A stretch of 64,000 nucleotides of DNA from NCBI RefSeq assembly GCF_018691265.1, contig NW_024881303.1, positions 11,463,777-11,527,776 of the forward strand, read 5' to 3'. Numbering within the stretch: position 1 is the stretch's first letter; the number at the start of each line of letters is the position of its first letter. The position numbers and the translations under genes are program-made. Positions 1 to 11,164 of the stretch are shown here, piece by piece. The DNA comes from Tyto alba (taxonomy: Eukaryota; Chordata; Aves; Strigiformes; Tytonidae). A model generated the notes under the pieces. It saw nothing but the letters and a program-made list of their open reading frames with translations, was not told the DNA's origin and did no database searches.

Positions 1-1323
1 ACAGGGGCCACAACTGTAGCCCCCTCCCCTGCTACCAAAAAAACCCACCCCACACACAAACCCAGCACAAAGACCAGCACATTTTGCACAGTAACAGCCC
101 CACAAAGTCATCCAAACATATTTTTGCTTTAGTCTTTCCTTCCCTCTAAAATGAGGTGCCAACATGACACCCTGAGCTTGGAGTTTGTCAAAGAAGCCTG
201 TCTTAAAGACCGGCCCACACAGACAGCTATTGAACATCAGTTTCTCAGGCCGTAGGAAAAGCAATATATACCAGAAACCTGTTAAGCCATTACAGTAAAA
301 AATAGTGATGTGTAAAGATGATCCAAAGAATATTTTACTGTTTAACTCATCTTGTCATAAAACTGTAGTAGAACCTAGCTCATAAAATATAAATTTCCCA
401 GATTCCATATGCACTCAAGATAATTTAAAAAGCCCTGCTACACAGGACATCCATTTTAGCACAGGAGAGCAGTTTTGTTTAAAACAGCTAAGGCAGGGAG
501 TCAAGACAGGGCGGTGGGAACTCTGTGAAAGAATGCCAGCCCTGCAAAGAGAAGGCTCTTAGCAGTCTTTCCTGCCTAGGATTGATGGTGACATAGAGTA
601 AATAACAGCTACTGCACGTTCAAAGCTTCTGGGTCAAAATCTCAGCCAACATAAATCATCAATGCTTTTTCTCTGTCCCTCTGATTTTATGAGGGAAGCT
701 CTTCTTATTCCATACTCTATGAACTGCAGTGATCACATCATCCCAGAGGGAGCTGGTCAGAGAACTGTGTATTACTCAGACTATGCAACTCCAGCAAAAA
801 TGAAATACTAGACTTCTACTTCAAAAGAAGAACAGAAAAAGACTGCAACCCTGGTAAAAGAAAAGACACGATGTATTGGAAATACACATTTAATGTTTTC
901 ATGACATTGCCTATGGAAGGATGCATTAGATATTATTATTTACATTTGAAAAACTATGCATCTTCATGTACAGTGAAAATGAAATGAAGTATCATCCCTG
1001 TGAGAAGAAAATTATGTATTTACCCAAATCAGAGAGGCATTTTTTCCCCCCTAAATGTTCTTCTGTGGAAAATGTTGATTAATTTTGCTTTTCAGTCTTC
1101 ACTAGAGTTAATCACAAAAGCAAGTTTCACTGTTTTGAAGTCCACTACAAAGGAAGCTCCTGTTTTGCAGTTACCTGTGGTCATGACAGTTCCTTTAAGT
1201 AGAAAAAGGTAATTCAAGATTTAGGAGTATAATCTCCAATTACAAGGCCCATCAGCCAACAAAAATCTTATTGTTTGTACTGGATGCTCAACATAACAGG
1301 TAATCCTCAAACTACCCTCAAGG

Positions 1324-1392
1324 AACCACAGGAATCAGTACCTAAATACAAAGAATAAACCACAGGAATCAGTACCTAAATACAAAAGAATA
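1324..1392. repeat. Tandem duplication, about 34 bp x 2
   Basis: Two adjacent copies, 1324-1357 and 1358-1392, both begin AACCACAGGAATCAGTACC. They are identical except for one extra A in the A-run of the second copy. The near identity suggests a recent local slippage or end-joining duplication. No function is implied. Confidence 0.9.
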
Positions 1393-1429
1393 AACAATTT
1401 TCAGTTTCTTTATTTTTAAAAAATAGGTG

Positions 1430-1625
1430 TTACAGATTCTTCTTTCCCTTCTATCCCTCCATCTATCCCACATTTTCCTTTTTTCACTCTACTTCAACAT
1501 CTTTCTTGGCTCTTTTTCTCTCTCCAGTTCTACTTTAGTAACATCATAAATCACACCATCCCCCCAGCTTTGACTTTTCTGACCATATATTTGCTGACTA
1601 TTCCTGCTTCTCTCTTTCCTCATAG
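1430..1625 (+). other. Pyrimidine-rich block ending in a 3' splice-site look-alike
   Basis: The plus strand is strongly C/T-rich. It ends with a branch-point-like TTGCTGAC, a pyrimidine tract and CATAG|G at 1622-1626. Donor-like sequences follow at 1744 (AAA|GTGAGA) and 1768 (GCAG|GTAAAA). One frame from 1626 stays open for about 29 codons and then meets TAG. This could mark a terminal or non-coding exon, but such matches also arise by chance in pyrimidine-rich DNA. There is no homology support. Confidence 0.2.
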
Positions 1626-2277
1626 GATTGCTCCTCAGAGTGTAATTTCTTACTCCAAAAGGAGATGAATGTTTTCAAAAAGCCTGTTCCAACCCCGAGA
1701 GTGAAAGAGAACTAGTGCTGGGAGAGATATTTGTGCTTCTAAAGTGAGAAACTCTAAAACTATGCAGGTAAAAAAAAAAAAAAAACAAAAACAAAAACAA
1801 AACCATAGCTTGGAGGAATAAAAAGGGCAACTATAATGAGTTCAGGATAGGATAGAGGGCTTCCATAAATCTAATAAACCTTGATTTACTGTGAAATAGC
1901 AGAATCTGTTCATAAAGGAGGAGTTTGCATGGATTGATTAATTTTCAATTATGATACCTCAAGATTTGGCCATGATTCCAAAGACCTTAGGGAAAATTGT
2001 GTGACCACATCCCTGTCCATCCAGAATACACACTGCACTATCTACACCTGAAGCAAATCAGAGGCATTTAGAATTATGGAATAGTGTGTATCCTGAAGTG
2101 TCATCCTTAAAAAGCAAAGGAGAACTTATCAGTGACAACTGTTACCTAACCACCACCACATTTGTTATTGGCTCCAGCTCATTCCTGGACCTCTATACAA
2201 TATATTGTCCACAGTGAGGTGAGTCCTGCTCCAAGAAACTCAGCCAACAGCTAGACAGAAGGAGAGAACAGATGTGT

Positions 2278-2455
2278 TCTGCCATTCTGCAAGTGAGAAG
2301 TGAGGTACAAAGAGATTAAAGGTGGGATTTTCAAAGGAGTCCACATAAATGCTTCCCTTCACTAGCTGCCTTTGAAAATCAAACACTAAATGCCTTGCTC
2401 AAAGTTACACAGGAATTATGCAGCAGGGCTGGATATTAAATTCCAGTTTCTGTGA
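2278..2455 (-). repeat. MIR-type (CORE-SINE) relic, split by an insertion
   Basis: Read on the plus strand, this is the reverse complement of a MIR-like SINE. The first arm at 2281-2321 resembles the usual CCATTTTACAGATGAGG...GAGGCACAGAGAGATTAA. After an interruption the match resumes at about 2388-2455 with a TTGCTCAAAGTTACACAGGAA stretch and a decayed B-box/'wrong' strand of TTCAAATCC. The order and spacing match amniote MIR elements, which are tRNA-derived retroposons copied by LINE machinery. The copy is heavily mutated, as expected for a family that stopped moving long before birds diversified. The assignment comes from memory of the consensus, not alignment. Confidence 0.6.
2319..2386. 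mobile_element. Palindromic MITE-like insertion inside the MIR relic
   Basis: About 65 bp separate the two MIR arms. It opens with GGTGGGATTTTCAAAGG and closes with CCTTTGAAAATCAAAC, so the ends are inverted repeats with a 12-bp perfect core GATTTTCAAAGG. A TTAAA/CTAAA pair flanks it and may be a decayed target-site duplication. Palindromes starting GATTTTCAAAAG are common in turtle and crocodilian DNA and are thought to be non-autonomous DNA transposons. I cannot name the family. The clean interruption of another repeat is the best evidence that it moved. Confidence 0.5.
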
Positions 2456-5400
2456 ATTGTTCCTCCCCATGGGAAGGCATCAAAACTCACATCTGCAGCA
2501 GACACCTCAGAAAAACAGCCTTCCCAGTCTGTCTATATACTCTTCCTGGATTTTTCCTTACAAAAGTCAAAAGCCAGCAGGTTTGTCCTTTTTTGGTATC
2601 ATAGCCAACCACCCAGATCACAGTTAAAGGAAGTTCCATAACTTCTCTCCTTTACCGTGTTTTTCAAGATTCCTGCAGACTGACTGTCATTGTCCTCTAT
2701 ACCAGCAATAAGTATATACTGAACAGAGAGCTTTAAAACTGCTTTACTTCCATGCATAGATCTCAGGATAATTTTCCAAATGTTTCTGGGATACTCCCAG
2801 CCCCAAGTCCCATGAGTTCCACCCAGATTGTATGGGATCTTTTCTCCCAGTATTAAAGTAACCTTGCCATCCTGCTTGCTTGACCACTTTCTCTGAAGGT
2901 GCATAACAAACATATCGTAACAGTTTTATATTTTCTACTTAACCTTTGGAGCTGTTTAAGCTTCTCCAAGATGGAGACTCTCTGATTTATAGTCTAATGC
3001 CTTCCAGTCTAAACTAACATAATTCTTTCTAAAATGCCCAAGATTAAATTATGAATCACAGTGTCCAGGATGCTGCTGCAAATCTTGGCTCAAGCTCACT
3101 GAACGCTTTTTCTCATGTTGCACTCATTAAATTGTATTTGGTTTTGTGTCCATTTTTAAATTCTCTTTGTGATATTTAAATATCTTTATATCCTCAATTT
3201 TCCTGGCAAATTTGCTCTGCAGGACAAAAAAAGGCTCTGGGCTTGCCCTGTTCTCTCAAATGTTTTGTCAAGCAAGTTTGCTTGTTCCATGACACCATTG
3301 AAAAAAAATCAAGGTAAATGAGTAGAGCCACACCTAAGTCAAATTCTGTGTTCATGAAAACAACAGTCCTGACAAATGCAAAAGCTAGCATCCTGGCATA
3401 GGCACACTATTAAAAATACCAGAAAAAGAAAATTGACATTCCCGAGATCAATACCTCTCCTAGGACCTATGATAGTGTGAGAGGTATGGTCCTCATTAAG
3501 GCTATGATGGCAGTCCTTTGACTTCTCTACTACAGTTATCATTGCAGACTTATCGAAATCCATTGGCAATGGACATTTTCACAAGAACTGAGACCAATAG
3601 ATCAATTTAGAGAAACCACAAAAGAGTCACCAACCAGTGGTAATAGCTTTCAGACTCTCCACACCCTGGATTCAAAGAGAAGGTCTAGATATAAAAAGCT
3701 AAAAGTCTCATTACACTGCAAATTTATCACCAGGCACTATCCAGTTTCCCATGATAGCTTGTACTCAAACCTCCATTTCATTGCCATTTTAAAACATCTT
3801 TCAATCCACTGCAAAAAGTCAGGGAAGTACCTGTCAAAGGAATTGCATCATACAGATGCCTGAGATTTGAGATTAGATAATTTCAGATAAAGTTAGACAG
3901 CAAAGCATCTGGAACTCTTCACAATTTAAAGAAAGCCCTAATGAAAGGTTCAACTGTGTTACATCTTAAAATTATTGAAAGTGTAAAATTCTGTGTCAAA
4001 TTGAATGAAACACAGGCACATAATCCTGCAGAGAAGGCTGTGAAAAAAAGATTCTTGCTCCAGCTATAAGCTGATGAGTTAATATGTCCAGGGCCCATGT
4101 CTGGACTGTGCTCCAGGTAAGTAGCCAACCTCTCTGACCTCAGTAGGCACAGCAGGCTGCACACATGGAGTTGACTGTAGAACCAGGGCCCACTGTATGA
4201 CACTACATCAGAAAAAAAAAGAAGCATCCTGTAAAGCAGAAAGCAGGTTTAAGAAAATAATAATCCTATCAAAAGAGAAGGATATGAAAATTTACTAGAC
4301 AAAATCATCAGGCATTTTGTCCCCACACATTTTGCGGTTTTAGCACAAGCTTTACCTATCAAAAGCTTTGATGGAGGAAGAAAAAAAGAGAGAAAAGAGA
4401 AGAGTTAGTCCCATCCCTGTAGAATTAATTAGTTGTGGAGAGTTTTCCCCCTATAAAAAATTCAAATAAATTGGTTCTGTTAGCCCACATACAGACCCCG
4501 GATGTAATTAGTGTGATAATCAATATATCAGTAGGAAACAGCTACTTAAGTGCACCCAGTGCAGTTGTAGATTTAGGACAAGTGAAAGGGGCGTACTCAA
4601 CAACAGCAGGGAAGAGTATAAATGCAAATGAATCTCATAAAAAAGAATGAGTGGTTCTGGCTGTGCAAGCTGCTCAAAATTAATCTAGGGGTTTTTTTGA
4701 AACAGAAAAGAATAGGCTGCTGTGAACTAGCTATACTTGGCTAACAAACATCAAATATGTACCACGGACCTTCATTTGTTTTCCCACTTACTTGAAGACT
4801 TGTTAAAAAGTGCTGCTAGCTCTCTTCTCTTCACTAATACACAATGAAAAAAAAAAAGTTCTAATAAAATGTGCACCTGTCACACTCATATTTTTCATGT
4901 TAAAAATACTCCCTGTTGTGTAGAGTACCAGCTGTGCCAGCAGCTTCAGTGCATGACTGACGTGCTCAGAGGCATCGAAGGCTGAAGGTAGCTTGCTTCA
5001 GATTTGGCTCTGATATTCTCTCCTTACAATGGGACTTCAAAAAGTGCAAGCTAAGCACTGACATGGGGGAAAATTTCTGAAGGAATAATGTCTCAGAGCC
5101 ACATTTGCTTCTCTTTTGAATATTTAAATAAATAGTTCAATACAAAGGAGAGTTGGGATTTCTTCTAGAAAACTAGAAACAGAACAACCCTACACAACAG
5201 CTGTTTTACTACTTTCCCTCAGGGGAAAGAAACAAATCAGGAACATCTAAAAAACAAAATGAAGATGCAGATTTTCTAGTTTGGGTCCAGGCTGGCTTTA
5301 TTCAGTGAGTGAATCATGGGACACCATTTGATGATGTATTTGTGAAGTCATAGCAAACTTCACCCCACCATCTTCTAAAAACAGGAATAGTATGAACATA

Positions 5401-8155
5401 ATGAATTGAAAACAGCATTATGTGTTCTATATTGTTCTTTAGGCCATGATAATCCTTTAAAGACAGACACATCTGACTCCTGAGACTTTCTTCACCACCA
5501 AAAGCAAGGGGAAGGTCAACTTTGGATGTTGAGGGTGAGATAGTATAAATAATTAAGGCTGTGGTAGAGATTCGTGTTCAATACCCCACTTGTAATTCAT
5601 GATCCTCTGAGCTATATAAAAAGTAAAAAATGGGAAAGATATTGAAATAACTGGGAATAACTGATTGGAATCAGATTATCCATTTCTCTGTGGGGAACAC
5701 AAGGGCCCACATTTTACTTAACTCACTGGCATTAAATAGTTTCTACAGACTTGCTCCTTTGTCAGATGTAGAGGAACCTTATACAAGATACCCATCTTGG
5801 TGCTCTGATCAACTACACTCGTGAGACCTTCAGTCAGGGATGTGCTTCACACAAACCTGCAGATAGCAATAAAAGCAGGAAAAGACCTTAATTGGTTGAC
5901 CTCGTCCTCTAAAAGTCCAGTAGCCTCTTGGCTTTCAATAGTCCACAATTCACCTAAAAATGTAGTTCTGTATTTATTCTATTATTTGGAATCATTTTCA
6001 ACTCCATGTTTCTCTTAGATGATGATTTAATATCACTTCGATTTCAATCCCACCTCAGTAGGAATTTCAACACTCATCTTTCACAGCAGTCACTATCACT
6101 AAGACATGGTTTAAAGTGGACAATTTGGTGTCAGAACCCACAGTGAGATTTACAGGAACACCTGCACAGTTTCAAAAGTCAAGGTCTGCGTTAACAAAAC
6201 CTTTAAGCATGTGCTTAATTTTTGGTCTGTGGGCAAGCTCTACAAATAAAATCAAATTAATACAACTAAGCTACCAGATTCATCCATACTTTCTGTCACA
6301 AAGAAATGAGGACCAGGGACTAGCTCAAGTAATCTGCAACCAAAGAGCTGGTACCAGGCTGCAAATCCACAAGGCACTTATCAACACTGAAGTGCCTCAA
6401 ACACCCTCACTTCTATCATGGTGTTATTCATAGCAAGACAGAAGGAAAGGTCAGAGATGCAAAGCAGAGCTGCCATTGTTTAGGGCATTTTACCTGTGAA
6501 TTTCCATATTTTGTAAAGTTTAAGAAAGGGCTTTCCTAAGAATCGAGGATTTTTCCTATACAGCTTTTTTGAGGAGAATGCATATATTCTTCTAAATATT
6601 CTTTACCCTGTAGTTACTGATAAAGCTTTATCACCTCACACAAAGCTCAGTTACGTTTTTGCTGGAAATACATACATCCACTAGAGAGAAACAGACGATG
6701 TGTATTCATATAATTCAAAACAGAGGATTTAACCTCTGAAAAGAGATATCAAAGTGGCACCGAAGCATGGACCTGCATTCAACACTTTCACATTTGGTTC
6801 ACAAATACCCAATTAGGTTTCTATCTGAACCACAGTACCTCAAATTTATAATTAATCATCTGTCAAAGTTACAAGGGCAACAGAGCACCATATTATTTTG
6901 AACAGTGATTAAAAAAGATGTTGAGGTCTTATGAAAGGATTTCTCAGCTCTGAGCAGAAATATCAGGCTCTTCTTCAGTGAAGAGTTTATAAAGACCAAT
7001 ATAATATCTTCATAGTTAACACAGCAGCATATTTTAGCTCAAAATAGAGAGAAAGAACACAATATTTAATGTAAACTCAAAATGGATTTCTGTAAATGCT
7101 AACTGATTTTGTAAAAAGTAAACAGTGAGAAATCAACCCACCTTTCTTATCCAATTCTGATATTAAGAGTGATTCTTTAAAAGCTCAAATGACCTTTGAA
7201 AAGTACTTTTTCCCCTCTTGTTAAGTGGCTAATGACTGCTCTTTGTCAGGGAATGTGAAAGCCTGTAGTATATTTTAACAATGTTAATTAACACCACCAT
7301 ATAAAGGAACAAATGTTTATAACTGCTAAGGATGCAGAAACTGTACCTAACTAAACTAAAACTCTTTTGTCCTGATTGGGGATATAATTGGAATGAATCC
7401 CCCAGGAATTTTGCTATTCCTTCTACATAAAACCCTATTACTGGTTGATCCCAGAACAAAGGTATGTTCCCAGAGATTCCCATAACCCTAATCCATACAG
7501 CTCTGTCCCTAACGGGTACACAGGTGCTCATAGAAAACAAAGGTCCCCATCTTTTTAAAGAAGATTTAATTGATAAGACCCAGACAGACTGCAGACAAAC
7601 ATGGCAACATAGCAGAAAAATGACCCCTTTCCCACTTTTCCAGTGGGAGAAAGATAGAGGTTATTTGGCTCAAAGTGTAGCTGTAAGGTTAATTTCAGAA
7701 AATGGGATTTATCTGAAGGCTGAAATGATATTCTCTTGGTATCAGCAGCCACATACTGCTATGATTTGGGACCATATTCTACTCACTATGTATTCTCTTA
7801 AACAGATGCACTGTACATGAGGATAGTTGCCAGGATTTATTCCCTGATATTATCTGCCTATACTATTTCCAATAATTCTAGAAATGCAGGCACCTTATTA
7901 CTCACAGTGTTGAGCAAGTCTAACACAGAGCTCAGTTATACACTGAGCTTACATAGGCGCAAACTCATTGAAAGAAACAGAAGCAGAGCAAGGAGAGGGA
8001 AAAACCTGCAGTGGGAAAGAGAACAGAATCTAGTCCTCAGAACCAAAACCTTACTTGGAGTAAAAATTCAGAGAACCACCAAAATAAAATTCATCTTTTG
8101 CCAAAGCAAAACATCTCAGAACTAGGCCAAAAGCCTCCCTGTAAAGACGCATGGA
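2456..8155. other. Unannotated AT-rich DNA
   Basis: No gene, RNA or well-preserved repeat is recognised. The sequence is mostly unique-looking, with short A and T runs. One weak MIR-like relic near 5.52-5.64 kb is listed separately. Open frames of up to 118 codons occur (for example 7464-7820) but have no familiar motif and overlap others on the opposite strand. Confidence 0.7.
5520..5640 (+). repeat. Possible internally deleted MIR-type relic
   Basis: A B-box-like GTGTTCAATACCC at about 5574-5586 is followed after some 40 bases by AAAAAATGGGAAAGAT. These resemble the 5' tRNA-like part and the 'GTAAAATGGG' part of MIR, with the conserved core between them apparently lost. The match is short and could be chance. 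Confidence 0.25.
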
Positions 8156-8177
8156 ATTACTTTGTGCACAAAGTAAT
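8156..8177. repeat. 22-bp perfect palindrome
   Basis: The arm ATTACTTTGTG at 8156-8166 is followed directly by its exact reverse complement CACAAAGTAAT at 8167-8177, with no spacer. It lies about 58 bp outside the 3' end of the minus-strand CR1. Roughly 0.02 such perfect 22-mers would be expected by chance in this window. It could be a dyad-symmetric protein site, the core of a decayed palindromic transposon, or chance. Confidence 0.85.
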
Positions 8178-8234
8178 CACCTCTTAACCCAGTCTAACAT
8201 TTTATACTGTAGCTACATTTAGTAGGCAACAGGA

Positions 8235-9238
8235 ATCATCATGTAATGGTTTGGGTTGGAAGGGACCTTAAAGATCATCTGGTTTCAACACCCCCAGCCC
8301 CGGGCAGGGCCCCCTTCCCCCAGCCCAGGGTGCTCCCAGCCCCGTCCAACCTGGCCTTGAACCCTTCCAGGGAGGGGGCAGCCACAGCTGCTCTGGGCAC
8401 CCTGGGCCAGCGCCTCACCCCCCGCACAGGGAAGAACTTCCTCCTTATATCTAATCTAAATCTGCCCCTTTTCAGTTCATAACCATTATCCCTCAACTTA
8501 TTGGCACACTCCCTGAGAAAGAGTTCCTCCCCACCTCCCTAGCCCCCTTTCAGTACTGGAAGGTCACTTTAAGCTCCCCCGGAGCCTTCTCTTCTCCAGG
8601 CTGAACCCCCCCAACTCTCTCAGCCCGGCCTCCCAGGGGAGCTGCTCCAGCCCCCCCAGCATCTCCGTGGCCTCCTCTGGACCCACTCGAGCAGCTCCGT
8701 GTCCTTCTGCTGTTGGGGGCCCCCGAGCTGGACCCAGCATTGCCGGGAGGCTCTCATGAGAATGGAGTAGAGGGGGAGAATCCCCTCCCTCGACCTGCTG
8801 GCCACACTTCTCTTGACACAACCCAGGACACAGTTGGCTTTCTGCCCTGTGAGCGCACACTGCTGGCTCATATTCAGTTTTCCATCCACCAACACTCCCA
8901 AGTCCTCCTCAGGACTGCTCTCAGTCCACTCCTCGCCCAGCCTGTGTTTGTGCTGGGGATTGCCCCAGCCCACAGGGCAGGACCTCACACTTGGCCTTGT
9001 TGCACTCCATGAGGTTTGCCCAGGCCCCCCTCTCCAGCCTGCCCAGGTCCTCCTGGGTGGCATCCCTGCCCCTCAGCGTGTCACCACACCACACAGCTTG
9101 GTATCGGCAAGCTTGCTGAGGGTGCACTTGATCCCAATGTCCATGTCACCAACAGAGATGTTAAACAGAGCTGGTGCCAACACCAGCCCTTAAGGAACAC
9201 CACTTGTCACCACTCTCCGCTTGGACAGAGCCACAAGA
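8235..9238 (-). mobile_element. CR1 LINE, 5'-truncated, minus strand
   Basis: The plus strand begins with ATCATCATGTAATGG and then TTTGGGTTGGAAGGGACC, the reverse complement of the avian CR1 3' end. It continues through the 3' UTR and the C-terminal part of ORF2 (reverse transcriptase). The upstream break is near 9230-9238, where the match stops after CTTGGACAGAGCC, so this is a typical 5'-truncated copy of about 1 kb against a full length of roughly 4.5 kb. It is much richer in G+C than its flanks, which is normal for bird CR1. CR1 uses target-primed reverse transcription, usually without a clear target-site duplication, and none is seen. Confidence 0.95.
8275..9127 (-). pseudogene. CR1 ORF2 C-terminal remnant (reverse transcriptase), frameshifted
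   Basis: Translated on the minus strand, the CR1 ORF2 tail runs across two alternating frames. From 9127 to about 8985 the frame gives [14 protein letters not shown]. From about 8985 to 8680 a second frame gives [17 protein letters not shown] and [15 protein letters not shown]. From about 8680 to 8564 the first frame returns with [16 protein letters not shown]. From 8496 to 8275 the second frame gives GRFRLDIRRKFF and APSLEGFKARLDG. At least three frameshifts therefore separate these blocks. The catalytic palm motifs lie upstream of the truncation and are absent, so no enzyme can be made. Family assignment is secure from the order of the motifs. Confidence 0.9.
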
Positions 9239-10111
9239 GATGATCAGTTACCACCTGCAGTGAAAGCTTTCAATAACTTTCTGTGCACAGAGACAAAATG
9301 CATCCAAACTTTGAGTCATTTTACACTGACTGGGACTCTCCCTCACCAGAAGTCCCAAATCCAGCTGAAGCCCAGTTTAAGATGGTGTTACAGCCTCATT
9401 TTGGGGACAGAAGAGCAAGTCTGAAGGGATGAGGTCTACCGAGCTGTTGGAGCAGCAGCACAACTACACTGTGGTTCAAATTGATTTTTTTTTTTATTGG
9501 ATTGGGAATATTCAGTCTTTAAAACACACTGCTAATGGCAATAATTACTAAAAATAGGATGCAAGCACACCCCATTAATACTCACAAAAATCTCCTGACT
9601 GCACACATAAGCAAACAGGAGCAGACAGACAAAAGGTGTCTTAATTAGTTTATTGTTTTATGACTCTCTCAAGCTATGAAATACAATTTGTTTTACAATC
9701 AATCATTAAAAATGCACCCTCCAAGGATTTAAGATTGTTTGAATAATATAATTATGAGCATTAACACTTCCTTTTATTGTTTTGACAGTCTTGATTCTGC
9801 TGCCATCTCATTTGAGCATTCTCCAGCCAATATACAACTGAACATTACTCACCCGCTTTCTTCCCTGTATTAGGTACATAATTTATAGAGATATGACTTA
9901 AAATTTCAGGCACTTTTAAAATAATGAAATCATACTAAGAGATTTTTTAAAATCTTAAACCATGAGACTGAAAAAGGAAAACCAGCAAAATGTGTTTTCT
10001 ATGGAAATAAGGCAAAGCAGGATAAGCTAAAATTTCTCAAGTAGTTTGCTATAAACTACTAGAACAGCTGTATGAAAAAGTGTCCCTGTGAATGGGCTCA
10101 CTAGGATACCC
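9239..10111. other. Unannotated DNA between CR1 and palindromic relic
   Basis: No gene is recognised. The sequence returns to AT-rich composition after the CR1 and contains a 10-T run near 9486. The short open frame at 9221-9424 starts inside CR1 and resembles nothing known. Confidence 0.7.
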
Positions 10112-10198
10112 TGTGCCAAATCCTCAACTGATATAGCCCAGATGCTCCACTGGCACCTTTCTGCTGAAATTGCTGAAATTACACCAGCAAATGCCCAT
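10112..10198. mobile_element. Palindromic repeat relic, second type
   Basis: The left end TGTGCCAAATCCTCAACTG and right end AAATTACACCAGCAAATGCC resemble the two ends of a palindromic element frequent in turtles and crocodilians, whose arms read roughly GGGCCAGATCCTCAGCTGG...GTGTAAATC and its reverse complement. The centre at 10138-10170 (TGCTCCACTGG) also fits. The arms are now poorly complementary to each other, so the copy is old. The family name is not known to me. The recognition is from memory and needs alignment. Confidence 0.4.
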
Positions 10199-11044
10199 GG
10201 AACAGTAACATTTTCTCATAAGTTTTGCCTCTCCCCTCCTTGGGCCACTTTTTACCTGCTCTTAGGTTAAGTCATGTGAGGAGTAACTTCTAAACAGATA
10301 CTGGCATTTATAAATCCAGTGTTCCTCTCTATTTTCCTATTGTGTATTTCATTATTACATACTAAGCAACAACAAGGTGAGCACCAATGAACGACAGATG
10401 AGACTCTTGTTTCTCAGTGTCACAGGCCTCTCTCCTAAGTGCACAACCATTCTTCCCCCATGATCAGTCATGTCAGGGCCATACATGTTTCCCTTAGTCA
10501 CAAGCCTGTGTCTGAGATCGTTCATATCAAATGCCCTCACAGCATTTTTTTTTTTTGTCTCTATACACCTTTTATGTACAAGTCCAATCTAGGATGGGCT
10601 TCTCAGACCAATGAACCTTCAAAGCAGTGGGAAAGCACAGCTTGCACAGTATACAAGAGAAATGGGAGGTTCAGACAAATCTTCCACAGTTATACACAAA
10701 GAGTTTAAGCTGCCTTTCAGCTCATCGTTTTTCAGACTCAGATAACAGCAGAAAATCCATGTAGTATCCCAGCAGGGGGACAGGATATAAGGTTTCTGAG
10801 CTAACCAGCCACATAAAAAAATACAGAAGATCAGCTGGGAAATGAGAACCACCAGATTTACACACAGACGAAAGGAGTTAGGGAAGAATTAGGACCAAAG
10901 TCTGCAGCAGAGCTACATACAGACCCAGCCTCCTAACTCCCAGTCTTGTGTGTGATCCATGAGCATGGCCTTCTAACCCCATTGCCAGCCTTTCCCATAG
11001 TGGGCTCTGAAATAGTTAAATCAAACAGAGATTAGTAAGCTTAT
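10199..11044. other. Unannotated DNA
   Basis: No gene or repeat is recognised. A 12-T run lies near 10546. Short overlapping open frames on both strands show no motif. Confidence 0.7.
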
Positions 11045-11133
11045 GGAAAGGAAAAGGAAAAGGAAAAGGAAAAGGAAAAGGAAAAGGAAAAGGAAAAGGA
11101 AAAGGAAAAGGAAAAGGAAAAGGAAAAGGAAAA

Positions 11134-11164
<31 letters not shown>

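Larger units (their letters stand above)
1..2277. other. Unannotated AT-rich DNA
   Basis: No gene is recognised. The first 120 bases are A/C-rich. The stretch also holds a 34-bp tandem duplication, a pyrimidine-rich block ending in a splice-acceptor-like sequence, and a 16-A run at 1770-1785 followed by CAAAAA repeats; the first two are listed separately. The open frames here are short and resemble no known protein. Confidence 0.7.

Noticed and set aside
7766..7800. TTTGGGACCATATTCT resembling the end of a palindromic sauropsid repeat
   Set aside because: The partner arm was not found.
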